DNA of 52,386 bases from Chloroflexota bacterium (GTDB lineage Bacteria > Chloroflexota > Limnocylindria > Limnocylindrales > CSP1-4): contig VEOW01000222.1 in the NCBI GenBank assembly GCA_012026785.1, positions 1 through 52,386 of the forward strand, given 5' to 3'. Shown here in pieces: positions 33,967 through 44,877 of the stretch (within the stretch, counting starts at the first letter, position 1; each line of letters opens with the position of its first letter). The notes under the pieces were generated by a model that did not search any database, was not told the origin of the DNA, and worked only from the letters and a program-made list of their open reading frames with translations. A program made the position numbers and the translations under genes.

Positions 33967-35673
33967 TCAGCCGAGCGCCCGGGCCACCGCGCGCTCGAGG
34001 GTTCGAAGGTCCGCCTCCAGGTCGCTCCCGAGGTGGACGTGGATCACGGGACGGTCATGGGCCCGCAGGGCCTCACGATCGCCCCGGGCCTGGGCGTCGA
34101 TGAGTCGTCCGAAGCTGTAGGGCCAGCCCGGGATCTGCCGATCGACCGGGTGGTCGCTCGTCAGCTGGATGAACGTCCCGGTGGCGGGGCCGCCCTTGTG
34201 GAGCTGGCCCGTGGAGTGGAGGAACTGGGGCCCGTAGCCGGCCGTCGTGGCGCAGCCCGTCGCCGCCAGCGCCGCGCGAATGCCCACGAGCGCGGCGTCG
34301 GTGGCCCGGGAGGGCGCGATGAACGCCTGGAGGGCGACGTAGGCCGGCGGACGAAGCCCGGCCAGCCCATCCCGGAGGCCGTCCGTGAGGCCCGTTTCGC
34401 CGAGCTCGGCGACGCGCAGCGCCGGACGGGTCTCCGCCCCGCCTGCTCCTTCCCCGCCGGGAGCCTGGCCGGCCAGGAGGCGCCGCGTCCGCTCCTTCGA
34501 ATCCTCGACGTTGGGCTGGTCGAACGGGTCGATCCCGAGGACCGCCCCGGCGATCGCCGTCGCGACCTCCCAGCGAACGAACTCGCCGCCCAGGTCGATG
34601 GGGTCGTCGAGCTCGATCCGGATGACCGGCTGGCCGGCTCTCGCGAGGGCCCGGAGCAGCGTCGCGCGCTCGCCGTCGGCGTGGCCGCCGGACAGCGCCA
34701 GCTCCACGAAGACGCGATCACTGGCGTACTCCGCCGCGGCCCGCGGCGGCTCGCCGACCACCGGCACGATGCCGACCCCGTGCTTGCCGGTCGATTCGGC
34801 CAGCAGCTGCTCGGCCCATGCGCCGAACGGCGCGAGGGCCGCGTCGGGCAGGAACGTCAGCTTGTCGCGACCGGCCTTCGCGAGGGCGCCGATCGCGACC
34901 CCGAGGCCCACCCCGGGGTTGGCGTCCGGATCGGGCTCGCGGCACTGGCCGAGCATCCCCGAGGCCGAGGCGAGGAGGGAATCGAGGTCAAGGCCGATGA
35001 GCGAGGCCGGCACGAGCCCCACGTAGGTCAGCGCCGAGTAGCGACCACCGACGTCGGGCGGATTGAGGAACCGCTCGCGCATGTCGTCCTGGCCGGGAAT
35101 CGACTCGAGGCTCCGTCCCGGGTCGGTGATCGCGACAAGGAACTCCCCGGGCCGCTGGTCCGAGTCGGCAGCGTCGAGCGCCGCCTCGAGGCGCGACCGG
35201 GCGTCGGCGAGGAAGGCCAGCGGCTCGGTCGTGGTGCCCGACTTGCTGGCGAAGATCCAGAGCGTCTGCAGCGGGTCGAGGTCGTCGACCGTCGCCGCGA
35301 CGGCGGAGGGATCGGTCGAATCGAGGACCCGCAGGTCGAGGTAGCCGGGAGTCGTCCCGAAGATTCGGTGGAGGACGAGCGGCGCCAGGCTGGAGCCGCC
35401 CATGCCCATGACGACGGCCGTCGAGAAGCCCGCCTCGCGGATCGCGTCACCGAAGCCCTCGAGCGCCGCGATCTGGAGGGTGAAGCGCTCGGGGACGTCC
35501 AGCCAGCCAAGGCGCCCGGCGATCTCACGCTGGACCGCCAGGTCGTCCGTCCACAGGCCGGCCTCGCGGGCGAACAGTCGCTCCGCCCACGCGTTGCGCC
35601 GGGCGTCGGCGGCGACCTCGGCCACGATCTCGCGATCGGCGGCACCGAGCTGGAAGCGAATCCGGCTGGTCAT
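33967..35673 (-). CDS. pgi: Glucose-6-phosphate isomerase
   Basis: The 568-residue enzyme interconverts glucose and fructose 6-phosphates. It has VVMGMGGSSLAPLVLHRIF, IFASKSGTTTEPLAF (phosphate-binding SKSGTT) and the C-terminal HSTGQLHKGGPATGTFIQL with GPATG. Its organisation resembles the PGI half of bifunctional transaldolase/PGI proteins, but no transaldolase domain is fused; a separate transaldolase lies at 44980. It overlaps the rpiB stop by 4 nt. Confidence 0.93.
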   Translation of the reverse strand: MTSRIRFQLGAADREIVAEVAADARRNAWAERLFAREAGLWTDDLAVQREIAGRLGWLDVPERFTLQIAALEGFGDAIREAGFSTAVVMGMGGSSLAPLVLHRIFGTTPGYLDLRVLDSTDPSAVAATVDDLDPLQTLWIFASKSGTTTEPLAFLADARSRLEAALDAADSDQRPGEFLVAITDPGRSLESIPGQDDMRERFLNPPDVGGRYSALTYVGLVPASLIGLDLDSLLASASGMLGQCREPDPDANPGVGLGVAIGALAKAGRDKLTFLPDAALAPFGAWAEQLLAESTGKHGVGIVPVVGEPPRAAAEYASDRVFVELALSGGHADGERATLLRALARAGQPVIRIELDDPIDLGGEFVRWEVATAIAGAVLGIDPFDQPNVEDSKERTRRLLAGQAPGGEGAGGAETRPALRVAELGETGLTDGLRDGLAGLRPPAYVALQAFIAPSRATDAALVGIRAALAATGCATTAGYGPQFLHSTGQLHKGGPATGTFIQLTSDHPVDRQIPGWPYSFGRLIDAQARGDREALRAHDRPVIHVHLGSDLEADLRTLERAVARALG

Positions 35674-36131
35674 CGGGTCTCCCGCCCTTCGATGGCCAGG
35701 ACCTTGTCGAGCCGCCGGCGGTGGCGGGATTCACCGCTGAACGACGCGGCCAGGAACGCCAGGGCGCACTCGAAGGCGGGCTCTGGCCCGATGACCCGGG
35801 AGCCCAGCGTCAGGATGTTCATGTCGTCATGCTCCACGCCCTGGTGGGCCGAGTAGGTGTCGTGGCAGACGGCGGCCCGCACTCCCCGGACCTTGTTCGC
35901 GGCGACCGAGGCGCCGACGCCCGAGCCGCAGATGAGGACCCCGCGCTCCACCTGCCCGTCCCGAACGGCGAGCGCCAGCCGCTCCGCAAAGTCGGGGTAG
36001 TCGTCGTTGGGATCGGAGCCGTCACCGCCGAGGTCGACCAGCTCGTCGCCCGGCCGGGCCGCACCGACGCGCCGCAGCAGCTCGGCCTTGAGCGCCGCGC
36101 CCGCGTGATCAGCCGCGAATCCGACCCGCAC
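35670..36131 (-). CDS. rpiB: Ribose-5-phosphate isomerase B
   Basis: The 153-residue RpiB/LacAB-type isomerase has GFAADHAGAALKAELL with the substrate-binding Asp-His, YPDFAERLALAVRDG and LICGSGVGASVAANKVRGVRAAVCHDTYSA. It interconverts ribose and ribulose 5-phosphates. It lies 10 nt after tkt and overlaps pgi by 4 nt. It also uses the ribose 5-phosphate made by PsuG, encoded on the other side of tkt. Confidence 0.93.
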   Translation of the reverse strand: MRVGFAADHAGAALKAELLRRVGAARPGDELVDLGGDGSDPNDDYPDFAERLALAVRDGQVERGVLICGSGVGASVAANKVRGVRAAVCHDTYSAHQGVEHDDMNILTLGSRVIGPEPAFECALAFLAASFSGESRHRRRLDKVLAIEGRETR

Positions 36132-36141
36132 CGCGGCGCCC

Positions 36142-38304
36142 TCAGCTGTGCCCCGGATCGGACGAGGTCGTCCGGTCCACGCCGGCCTCGTCGCGACCGA
36201 GGGTCGGGTGATCGCCGTCGCCGGCCGCCTGCCCGAGGCCCAGACCGACCGGTTGGTGGCCCGGGTTCAGGGTCGGGAGCCGACCGCGAAGCCCGTCTCG
36301 AACGACGCGGCGGGCCACCGCGGCGACGCGAGCAGCCGTGAAGCCGAGCTCCCGGAAGATCGTCCCGGCCGGCGCCGAGGCCCCGAAGTGATCGATGCCG
36401 AGGATGGCGCCCTCGTCGCCGGCGTAGCGCTCCCAGCCGCGCGTGGCGCCGGCCTCGCCGGTCACCCGCCGCCGAACGGCGGGCGGCAGAACCTCGTCCC
36501 GGTAGGCGGCTGGCTGGGCGGCGAAGGCCTCCCAGCACGGCAGCGATACGACGCGGGCCGAGATGCCGTCGCTCGCCAGCAGGTCCGTGGCGGCGACGGC
36601 CAGCTGCAGCTCCGCGCCGGTCGCGATCAGGATGACATCGGGCGACCGGCCCTCGCGCTCGACGGGTGCTTCCCGGAGCACGTACCCGCCGCGCCGCACC
36701 CCCTCGGCGGCCCGCTCGGCCGTGCCCGCGAGCGTCGGCAGCTTCTGACGGCTCAGCGCCAGGGCCACCGGCCCACCGCGCCGCTCCACGGCGACTCGCC
36801 AGGCCGCGACGGTCTCGTTGGCGTCGCCCGGCCGCACGAACCACAGGTTCGGCATCGCCCGCAATGCCGCGTAGTGCTCGACCGGCTGGTGCGTCGGGCC
36901 GTCCTCGCCGAGGCCGACCGAGTCGTGGGTCCAGACGTAGATCACGTGCAGGCCGGCGAGGGCGGCGAGGCGCACGGCGCCGCGCATGTAGTCGCTGAAG
37001 TTGAGGAACGTCCCGGCGTAGGGGATGAAGCCGCCGTGGTAGGCGATGCCGTTGGCGGCCGCGCCCATGGCGTGCTCGCGGACGCCGAACCACAGGTTTC
37101 GACCGGCTTCGTCGGGCCCGAAGTCGGGGGCGTCCTTCACGAGCGTGAGATTGGATTCGGACAGGTCGGCCGAGCCGCCGAACAGCTCCGGTACCGGCCC
37201 CGACAGGGCCTGGATGGCCGCCTGGCTGGCTTGTCGCGTCGCCAGCTCCTCGCCGACGTCGTAGCGCTTCAACCCGGCGTCCCAGCCGTCGGTCAGGCCG
37301 AGGTCCAGGATCCGGCGCCGCAGCTCGCCGGCCTCCCGCGGGAACGCGTCGCGGTAGCGGTAGAAGCGGTCCTCCCAGTCGCGCACGAGGGCCTCCCCGG
37401 CCGGGATCGCCTCGCGCATCGCGTCACGGACCTCGTCGGGCACCAGGAAGTGGGCATCGGGATCCCAGCCGTAGGCCTCCTTGGTCAGGCGAACCTCGTC
37501 CTCGCCGAGCGGCGCGCCGTGGGCCTTCTGGGTGTCCTGCTTGTTGGGGCTGCCGAAGCCGATGTGCGTTCGAACCGCGACGAGGCTCGGGCGATCGTCG
37601 CTGTTGGCGGCCTCGATGGCGGCCTCGATGGCGGCCAGGTCGTTGCCGTCCTCGACTCGGGCGACGCCCCAGCCGTAGGCCTCGAACCGGCCCAGCACGT
37701 CCTCCGACCAGGCCATCGAGGTCGGGCCGTCGAGCTGGACGTGGTTGTCGTCCCAGAGGACGGTCAGCTTGGCCAGCCGGAGGTGCCCGGCGAGGCTCGC
37801 CGCCTCCGATGCGACGCCCTCCTGGAGGTCCCCGTCGGACGCGATGACGTAGGTCCGGTGGTTGACGACCGTGTGGCCCGGACGGTTGTATTCGAACGCC
37901 AGGCGTCGTTCGGCGATCGCCATCCCGATGGCGTTCGAGATGCCCTGGCCGAGGGGGCCGGTGGTGGCCTCGACACCTGGCGTCAGACCCCATTCGGGGT
38001 GACCGGGCGTTCGCGAGCCCCACTGCCGGAACTGCTGCAGCTCCTCGAGCGGCAGGTCGTAGCCGGTCAGGTGGAGGAGCGAGTAGAGCAGCATCGAGGC
38101 GTGGCCAGCCGAGAGCACGAATCGATCCCGGTCCGGCCAGTCAGGCCTTGTCGGCGCGTGGCGGAGGAAGCGGGTCCACAGCACGAATGCCATCGGCGCG
38201 GCGCCCATCGGCGCGCCCGGATGCCCCGAGTTCGCTTTCTGGACCGCGTCGATCGAGAGCGTCCGGATCGTGTCGATCGCCAGTCGCTCGAGGTTGGGGG
38301 TCAC
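36142..38304 (-). CDS. tkt: Transketolase
   Basis: The 720-residue ThDP-dependent enzyme transfers two-carbon units in the pentose phosphate path. It has [40 protein letters not shown] and the ThDP-binding [16 protein letters not shown] (GDG and, 30 residues on, N). It also has [19 protein letters not shown], the catalytic Glu region, and [18 protein letters not shown]. The start is GTG at 38304: TACAGT lies 6 nt upstream (complement of 38311-38316) with no ribosome binding site, so it is leaderless. First gene of the operon. Confidence 0.95.
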   Translation of the reverse strand: MTPNLERLAIDTIRTLSIDAVQKANSGHPGAPMGAAPMAFVLWTRFLRHAPTRPDWPDRDRFVLSAGHASMLLYSLLHLTGYDLPLEELQQFRQWGSRTPGHPEWGLTPGVEATTGPLGQGISNAIGMAIAERRLAFEYNRPGHTVVNHRTYVIASDGDLQEGVASEAASLAGHLRLAKLTVLWDDNHVQLDGPTSMAWSEDVLGRFEAYGWGVARVEDGNDLAAIEAAIEAANSDDRPSLVAVRTHIGFGSPNKQDTQKAHGAPLGEDEVRLTKEAYGWDPDAHFLVPDEVRDAMREAIPAGEALVRDWEDRFYRYRDAFPREAGELRRRILDLGLTDGWDAGLKRYDVGEELATRQASQAAIQALSGPVPELFGGSADLSESNLTLVKDAPDFGPDEAGRNLWFGVREHAMGAAANGIAYHGGFIPYAGTFLNFSDYMRGAVRLAALAGLHVIYVWTHDSVGLGEDGPTHQPVEHYAALRAMPNLWFVRPGDANETVAAWRVAVERRGGPVALALSRQKLPTLAGTAERAAEGVRRGGYVLREAPVEREGRSPDVILIATGAELQLAVAATDLLASDGISARVVSLPCWEAFAAQPAAYRDEVLPPAVRRRVTGEAGATRGWERYAGDEGAILGIDHFGASAPAGTIFRELGFTAARVAAVARRVVRDGLRGRLPTLNPGHQPVGLGLGQAAGDGDHPTLGRDEAGVDRTTSSDPGHS

Positions 38305-38310
38305 CCGGGA

Positions 38311-38365
38311 ACTGTAGCAACGCGGCTCGCAGCCGGCCTCGACGCGCGGGCTGCGTCGGTACCAT
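38311..38365. promoter_or_regulatory. Divergent leaderless promoters of tkt and psuK
   Basis: On the minus strand TACAGT (38311-38316) is 6 nt before the tkt GTG. On the plus strand TACCAT (38360-38365) is 6 nt before the psuK GTG. The two -10 boxes are 43 bp apart, so the -35 regions must overlap. Confidence 0.6.
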
Positions 38366-38371
38366 CCGCGT

Positions 38372-39367
38372 GTGAGCGAGCAGCGAGGAAGCGTCCGGCG
38401 GGCGCCGGTTCGAGCGGTCGTCCTCGGCGATCTGGTCCTCGACGTCGTGCTCGTCCCATCCGTCGAGATCGAATCGGCGACCGACGTGCCCGGCAGGGTC
38501 GAGATCCGCCAGGGCGGCTCGGCCGCCAACGTCGCTCGCTGGCTGGCTCGCCTCGGCGTCCGGGCGCAGCTCATCTGCGCCATCGGCCGGGATGGCGCCG
38601 GTCGATCCCTCGTGGCCCAGCTGGAGCGGGATCGGGTGACCGTTCGCGCGATCCGGGTGACGGGCCAGCGGACCGGCCGGATCGGGGTCGTCGTCGCGCC
38701 CGGCGGCGAGCGTTCATTCGTCCAGGATCGCCGCGCCGCCCTCCATCTCCGGCCCGAGGACCTTCGAGCCGAGTGGTTCGACAAGATCAACCTGCTCCAC
38801 CTTCCGGTCTACTCGCTGCTGGGCGAGCCGCTCGGGCGGGCCGGCCTCCGCGCGATCGAGCTGGCGCGCGAGCGCGAGGCCCTGGTGTCGACCGACCTCG
38901 CGTCGGTCGGGCCGCTTCTCGCCGGCGGGCGCCGCGCCGCACGTGAGCTGATGACCCGGATCGGCGCCGACCTGATCTTCGCCACCGAGCGCGAGGCCGA
39001 GGCCCTCCTCGGGCGCTACGACGCCGATCGGCTCTTGGAGTTCGCGCCGATCGTCGTGCTCAAGCGCGGTGCGCGCGGGGCGCGTGTCGTGGCGCGGGAC
39101 GGCACCCCCGTGGCCGATGCGTCTGACGCACCGGCCGGGGCCGAGCCGGCACCGCCGCTGCGCTTCGACGTCGCGACGACGCCGGTCGCAGCAACCGACA
39201 CGACCGGCGCGGGTGACGCCTTCGACGCCGGCTTCATCGCCGGCTGGCTCGAGTCGCGCGCCGCCGGGACGGGCACCGCGGCCGCGCTCCACCGGGCGAC
39301 GGTGTCGGGTCATCGCGCCGCGGCCCGCCAGCTCCGGGCCCCTCGCTCGGAGCTCCCGCCCGGATGA
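38372..39367 (+). CDS. psuK: PfkB-family sugar kinase, probable pseudouridine kinase
   Basis: The 331-residue PfkB kinase has [12 protein letters not shown] at the N-terminus, [15 protein letters not shown] (substrate/lid motif) and the C-terminal [20 protein letters not shown] with the catalytic Asp in TGAGDAF. It is coupled to psuG by a 4-nt overlap, which identifies it as the pseudouridine kinase that makes pseudouridine 5'-phosphate; on sequence alone ribokinase-like activity could not be excluded. The start is GTG at 38372, 6 nt after TACCAT, leaderless. Confidence 0.85.
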   Translation: MSEQRGSVRRAPVRAVVLGDLVLDVVLVPSVEIESATDVPGRVEIRQGGSAANVARWLARLGVRAQLICAIGRDGAGRSLVAQLERDRVTVRAIRVTGQRTGRIGVVVAPGGERSFVQDRRAALHLRPEDLRAEWFDKINLLHLPVYSLLGEPLGRAGLRAIELAREREALVSTDLASVGPLLAGGRRAARELMTRIGADLIFATEREAEALLGRYDADRLLEFAPIVVLKRGARGARVVARDGTPVADASDAPAGAEPAPPLRFDVATTPVAATDTTGAGDAFDAGFIAGWLESRAAGTGTAAALHRATVSGHRAAARQLRAPRSELPPG

Positions 39368-40329
39368 GCCGCCTCGCGATCGCCGATCGCCTCGACGTGC
39401 TGCCCGCTGTCGCCGAGGCCCTCGCCGCGGGCCTGCCGGTGGTCGCGCTCGAGTCGACGCTCATCAGCCACGGCCTGCCGTATCCCCAGAACCTCGAGGT
39501 TGCCCGCGCCTCGGAGGCGGCCGTCCGCGAGAGCGGCGCCGTCCCCGCGACGGTCGCGATCCGCGACGGTCGCTTCCTCGTCGGGCTCGCCGCGGACGAC
39601 CTCGCGGCGCTGGCCACGGCACCGGCGCCGCAGGTCGTCAAGGCGGCTCGGCCGAGCCTCGCCGCGGCCCTCGCCCGCGACGGCTGGGCCGGCACGACTG
39701 TCTCGGCGACGATGATCGGCGCCCACGCCGCCGGGATTCGCGTCTTCGCGACCGGGGGCATCGGTGGCGTCCACCGTCCGGCCGGCAACGGCTCGTACGG
39801 CGCATGGTTCGACATCTCCTCCGACCTGGACGAGCTGGCTCGCACGCCGCTGGCCGTCGTCTGTGCCGGCCCGAAGGCGATCCTCGACGTCGCCGCGACG
39901 CTCGAGGTCCTCGAGACCCGGGGCGTGCCGGTCGTCGCGATCGGGCAGGCGAGCCTGCCGGGCTTCTTCGCTCGCGACGCCGGGCTGCCGGCACCGGCCT
40001 CGGTCCCCGACGAGGACGCCGCGGCCGCGCTCGTCGCCACCCACCTCGGCCTGGGGCTCGGGTCGTCGATCCTCGTCTGCGTCCCCGTGCCGGAGGCGGA
40101 CGCGCTGCCGCGCGAGATTGCGGTCGACGCCGTGGAGCGGGCCGTCGCCGACGCCGAGGCATCCGGGGTCGCGGGGCCCGCGCTCACGCCGTGGCTGTTG
40201 GCCCGGATCGCGGCCCTGACCGACGGCGCCTCGGTGCGCGCCAACACCGCGCTGATCGTCAACAACGCCCGCGTCGCCGGTCGACTGGCGGCGCGCCTTG
40301 TGGAGGCTGACCGACCGGGGCTCGGCTGA
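39364..40329 (+). CDS. psuG: Pseudouridine-5'-phosphate glycosidase
   Basis: PsuG splits pseudouridine 5'-phosphate to uracil and ribose 5-phosphate. The 321-residue protein has VVALESTLISHGLPYPQN, GTTVSATMIGAHAAGIRVFA, TGGIGGVHRPAGNG and VCAGPKAILDVAATLEVLET, the invariant PsuG motifs including the Lys of GPKAILD. Overlap ATGA with psuK. Its product feeds the rpiB/tkt operon transcribed in the other direction. Confidence 0.96.
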   Translation: MSRLAIADRLDVLPAVAEALAAGLPVVALESTLISHGLPYPQNLEVARASEAAVRESGAVPATVAIRDGRFLVGLAADDLAALATAPAPQVVKAARPSLAAALARDGWAGTTVSATMIGAHAAGIRVFATGGIGGVHRPAGNGSYGAWFDISSDLDELARTPLAVVCAGPKAILDVAATLEVLETRGVPVVAIGQASLPGFFARDAGLPAPASVPDEDAAAALVATHLGLGLGSSILVCVPVPEADALPREIAVDAVERAVADAEASGVAGPALTPWLLARIAALTDGASVRANTALIVNNARVAGRLAARLVEADRPGLG

Positions 40330-40350
40330 GCGGAATCGAGCCCCGATCCG

Positions 40351-40379
40351 TTGTCCCGCGGGTTGACGGTGACTACACT
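40351..40379 (+). promoter_or_regulatory. Promoter of the hypothetical gene at 40414
   Basis: TTGTCC (40351-40356), 17 nt, TACACT (40374-40379). Predicted start near 40386, giving a leader of about 28 nt with GAGGGA before the ATG. Confidence 0.45.
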
Positions 40380-40413
40380 CGGCTCGCCGTCCACCGCCGA
40401 TTGAGGGACCGCG

Positions 40414-40914
40414 ATGCGGATCTACGAGGGCAGTCCGCGACAGGACTGGGAAGAGGTGCTCCGCTCGGTCGGAGCGTATCTGGACGACCGCGGGATGCGG
40501 GACATCCTGCTCGTCGAGGACGACGGGGGCTTCATCCTGCAAGGCGTCACGGTCGAGGGCGCCAGCGCAGGCCGAAGCGATGCCCTGGGCGTCGCCCACA
40601 AGGAGACCGTCAAGATCGGCGACGAGGAGATCGCCGGGTTCATGGACTCGGCAATCACGCGGCGCGGGCAGCCGGCTCGTGAGACGCCGCAGCGCTACGA
40701 GACCGAGCTCCGAGTCATCGGCCGGTTCATCGACGAGCACAAGCCGCGCGACCTGTTCTTCTTCGAACTGGATGGCGCGTACGTGCTCCGCCTCTCGCAC
40801 GTGACCGCGGCGGGGATGAAGCACGAGCTCTTCGAGTTCACCCGCGAGGACGTCGCCAGCCTGGTTGCCCGGGCACCGAGCCTCCGCCGCGGGACCACGG
40901 CGCCGGCCAGCTGA
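40414..40914 (+). CDS. Hypothetical protein
   Basis: The 166-residue soluble acidic protein has two similar halves: RDILLVEDDGGFILQGVT (about residues 29-46) and RDLFFFELDGAYVLRLSHV (about 111-130). Both read R-D-[IL]-x-x-x-E-x-D-G-x-[FY]-[IV]-L, suggesting an internal duplication. The first half ends near residue 75 and the second in a helix DVASLVARAPSLRR. GAGGGA precedes the ATG. No family is recognised. Confidence 0.72.
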   Translation: MRIYEGSPRQDWEEVLRSVGAYLDDRGMRDILLVEDDGGFILQGVTVEGASAGRSDALGVAHKETVKIGDEEIAGFMDSAITRRGQPARETPQRYETELRVIGRFIDEHKPRDLFFFELDGAYVLRLSHVTAAGMKHELFEFTREDVASLVARAPSLRRGTTAPAS

Positions 40915-40995
40915 CGAGCCGTCGAGCCCGCCAGGCGGCTGCAGGCGCCGCTGGTCCGTGGGTGCGACACTGACAGCCTGCAGGAGGTTATCGCC

Positions 40996-41148
40996 ATGCG
41001 CGCGCTGAAGACCGTCGCCGTCGCCCTGGGGATCACGCTCGGCGCGATCCTCGTCATCCCGCTCCTCGTCCTCGCCGGATTGTTCGTCTGGCTCAAGCTG
41101 ACCGAAGAGGACGACGAGGAGACGCTCGAGCTCGACGAGGAAGTCTGA
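40996..41148 (+). CDS. Small single-pass membrane protein (50 residues)
   Basis: A short gene with a perfect AGGAGGT (40982-40988) 7 nt before its ATG. The product MRALKTVAVALGITLGAILV continues with a hydrophobic segment to about residue 32 and ends in a strongly acidic tail (TEEDDEETLELDEEV). It is one transmembrane helix with a cytoplasmic or periplasmic acidic tail. It lies between the hypothetical gene at 40414 and the nitroreductase. Function unknown; the ribosome binding site is the main support. Confidence 0.65.
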   Translation: MRALKTVAVALGITLGAILVIPLLVLAGLFVWLKLTEEDDEETLELDEEV

Positions 41149-41221
41149 CCGCCTCGAGGCTGTTTCCGCCGCCCCGACGCCCGCCGGCCCGGCGGGCGTC
41201 ACCAGACCCGAGCCGATCCGG

Positions 41222-41812
41222 CTACCAGCGCTCCCAGTGGGCGAACTCGTCGAGCGGGAGCCAGCCGCGCTTCAGCGAGGGCGAGCGCTTGTCGGGTAGC
41301 GGCCGGCCGATGGGGATGACCCCGATCGGGTGGAACTCCTCGGGCAGGCGGAGGACGGTGCGCAGGCCGTTGATGTCCATCACCCCGGCGAACCCCGCCG
41401 CCAGGCCCGCGTCATGGGCGGCCAGCATGACGACGATCGCCGTCTTGCCGATGTCGACCCACCAGTAGGGCGTCGGCCAGTCGATCTCCGTCCCGTCGTC
41501 CTGGATCTTGTCGGGCTCCCGGTAGCGGCGGTGGTAGATCGCCTCGGAGACGCACGGGATGACCTGGGCGCCGCACTCGCTGATCCACGGCCCGAAGCCG
41601 GCCTCGTCGTACTCGTCCTCTCCGCACGTTCGCGCCACCCGGCGCCGCTGCTCCGGGTCGGTCACGATGACGAGCCGCTGGCCCTGCGAGAACCCGGCCG
41701 ACGGGGTCCGCTGGGCGAGCGCGGCGATGCCCTCGAGCACCTCCCGCTCGACCGGCGTCGTCTCGAACCGCCGGACGGTCCGCCGCCGGCGGACAAGCTC
41801 CGCGAACTCCAC
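41222..41812 (-). CDS. Nitroreductase-family FMN protein
   Basis: The 196-residue protein begins MEFAELVRRRRTVRRFETTP, the R-R-S-x-R-x-F/Y FMN phosphate-binding motif of nitroreductases. It has RTPSAGFSQGQRLVIVTD, YWWVDIGKTAIVVMLAAHDA (dimer helix) and FHPIGVIPIGRPLPDKRS (second FMN motif). A homodimeric FMN/NAD(P)H oxidoreductase is expected; the substrate is unknown. It is co-directional with the DarA-like gene upstream (gap 15 nt). Confidence 0.88.
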   Translation of the reverse strand: MEFAELVRRRRTVRRFETTPVEREVLEGIAALAQRTPSAGFSQGQRLVIVTDPEQRRRVARTCGEDEYDEAGFGPWISECGAQVIPCVSEAIYHRRYREPDKIQDDGTEIDWPTPYWWVDIGKTAIVVMLAAHDAGLAAGFAGVMDINGLRTVLRLPEEFHPIGVIPIGRPLPDKRSPSLKRGWLPLDEFAHWERW

Positions 41813-41827
41813 TCGCGCCGCCTGGCC

Positions 41828-42148
41828 CTAGGTCCGGACGATCCCCGTCAGGGGAACGATGAAGATCGTGGCACCGGCGTGCTGGACGGTCGCCTCGCGC
41901 CAGTCCCGCAGTCGCTCCATGAGCACGAGCGGGACCTCGACCTCCTCGCCCTCGCAGGTTCGCTGGAAGATGTCGAGGACCTCTTGGACCCGGTCGTCCT
42001 CGACGGCCAGCAGCAGCGTCCGGCTGTCCTCGCGGAGAAAGCCACCGAACGATTGCAGGCCAGTCACCCGGTGGCCGGCCCCCACGAGCGCATCGAGCGC
42101 AGCGTCGACGTGGTGCTCGCGAACGACGGCGATCAGCAGCTGGCTCAT
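41828..42148 (-). CDS. Cyclic-di-AMP receptor, P-II-like (DarA/PstA family)
   Basis: The 106-residue protein opens MSQLLIAVVREHHVDAALDA and has the characteristic RVTGLQSFGGFLREDSRTLL, then LAVEDDRVQEVLDIFQRTC. GGFLR and the following Thr/Asn-type loop are the c-di-AMP site of DarA; the trimeric P-II-like fold is expected. The start is ATG at 42148 with GGGAG upstream; an in-frame ATG at 42238 would add 30 residues lacking in the family. It suggests that c-di-AMP signalling operates in this organism. Confidence 0.88.
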   Translation of the reverse strand: MSQLLIAVVREHHVDAALDALVGAGHRVTGLQSFGGFLREDSRTLLLAVEDDRVQEVLDIFQRTCEGEEVEVPLVLMERLRDWREATVQHAGATIFIVPLTGIVRT

Positions 42149-42230
42149 CTGACTCCCTGCCTGATTGTGCAGCCAATCATGCCCCAGCGGCGTCCTCGCC
42201 GAATACCCTTGGCCGCTCCCAGTAACGAAT

Positions 42231-42254
42231 ATGCACATGGTATACTCTGTGCAT
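42231..42254. promoter_or_regulatory. Palindromic operator and leaderless promoter of vapBC
   Basis: ATGCACA (42231-42237) and TGTGCAT (42248-42254) are perfect inverted arms. They flank TG-G-TATACT, an extended -10 box (TATACT at 42241-42246), which is 6 nt before the vapB ATG at 42253. The right arm overlaps that start codon. A ribbon-helix-helix antitoxin bound here would block RNA polymerase. Confidence 0.7.
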
Positions 42255-42498
42255 GCACTCGGAACGAACGCAGGTTCTCCTGACGCCCGACCAGCGCCAC
42301 CGACTCGAGCGAATCGCTGCCCGCGAGGGGCGATCGCTCGGCGCCGTCATCCGTGACGCCGTCGATGCGTACACGCTCCCCCGGGCCCGCTCGCCGCACG
42401 AGGTGCTCAGCTCGCTGTTCGCCCTCGAAGCTCCGGTCGCCGACTGGGAGCAGATGAAGCGGGAGATCATCGAGGGCGCCATCGGCGAGCGCCCGTGA
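42253..42498 (+). CDS. Ribbon-helix-helix antitoxin (VapB-like)
   Basis: The 81-residue protein: MHSERTQVLLTPDQRHRLER gives the RHH beta strand and helix, and GRSLGAVIRDAVDAYTL the second helix. The C-terminal region (LSSLFALEAPVADWEQMKRE) probably wraps the toxin. The leaderless ATG is 6 nt after TATACT. It overlaps vapC by 4 nt (GTGA). It neutralises the PIN toxin and likely represses its own promoter through the overlapping palindrome. Confidence 0.85.
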   Translation: MHSERTQVLLTPDQRHRLERIAAREGRSLGAVIRDAVDAYTLPRARSPHEVLSSLFALEAPVADWEQMKREIIEGAIGERP

Positions 42499-42914
42499 CC
42501 GTCTTCCTCGACACGGCCGTGCTGATGTACGCCGCGGGCGGCGAGCATCCCCTCCGCGAGCCGTGCCGCAGATTGCTTCGGCAAGTCGCCGACGGCGAGC
42601 TGGCAGCCGTCACGTCAGTCGAGGTGATCCAGGAGATCCTGCATCGCTACACGCGAGTCGGGCGCGCCGAGGCGGGTGCCAAGTTGGCGCGGGACGCGCT
42701 CGACCTGCTCGCGCCAGTCCTCCCGCTCACCCACGCCCTGATGCGCCGACTGCCCGCCCTCGTCGAGCGCTACCCACACCTCGACGCCCGCGACCTCGTC
42801 CACGTTGCGACCTGCCTCCACGAGGGCATCGCCGAGATCATCAGCCCGGACCGAGGCTTCGACGCCGTCGACGGCATCCACCGCATCGACCCGCTGGAGT
42901 TCGCCACGGCGTAG
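42495..42914 (+). CDS. PIN-domain RNase toxin (VapC-like)
   Basis: The 139-residue PIN domain has acidic metal-binding residues Asp6 (FLDTAVLMY), Glu43 (TSVEVIQEIL), Asp100 (LDARDLVHVA) and Asp119/Asp123 (ISPDRGFDAV). All four positions of the active site are kept, so it is likely an active endoribonuclease. The start is GTG at 42495, overlapping the antitoxin stop. Length is typical. Confidence 0.9.
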   Translation: MTVFLDTAVLMYAAGGEHPLREPCRRLLRQVADGELAAVTSVEVIQEILHRYTRVGRAEAGAKLARDALDLLAPVLPLTHALMRRLPALVERYPHLDARDLVHVATCLHEGIAEIISPDRGFDAVDGIHRIDPLEFATA

Positions 42915-42923
42915 ACCGTCCAT

Positions 42924-44641
<1,718 letters not shown>

Positions 44642-44676
44642 GGACTGGCCGGGCCAGCATCCTGGCTCGCAGAGGT

Positions 44677-44877
44677 ACCAACTGAGTTGAACGGTTTCCT
44701 GTCGCGCTGACCTCGAGATGCCGGAGCACGCCGTCGTGCGCACTCCCGACGGAGCCGTTCTCGCGAGGTCCACGTTCGGAGCTCGCCCGTCGCCAACAGA
44801 GTGACGCCACGCGCGCCCGGCATGACGCCGGTAGCGAGACGATTCGGGCCTGGCAGTTCAACTGATTTGGTAATCAG
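44677..44877. repeat. 16-bp inverted repeat pair, 163 bp apart, with a hairpin at the right arm
   Basis: ACCAACTGAGTTGAAC (44677-44692) and GTTCAACTGATTTGGT (44856-44871) are inverted copies with two mismatches. The right arm overlaps a perfect hairpin, CTGATT-TGGT-AATCAG (44862-44877). AT content is higher than the surroundings. A small non-autonomous element remnant or a regulatory structure is possible. Confidence 0.5.

Noticed and set aside
42149..42238. N-terminal extension of the DarA-like protein from an ATG at 42238
   Set aside because: The extra 30 residues have no counterpart in the family and would cover the vapBC promoter. The ATG at 42148 has a GGGAG site.
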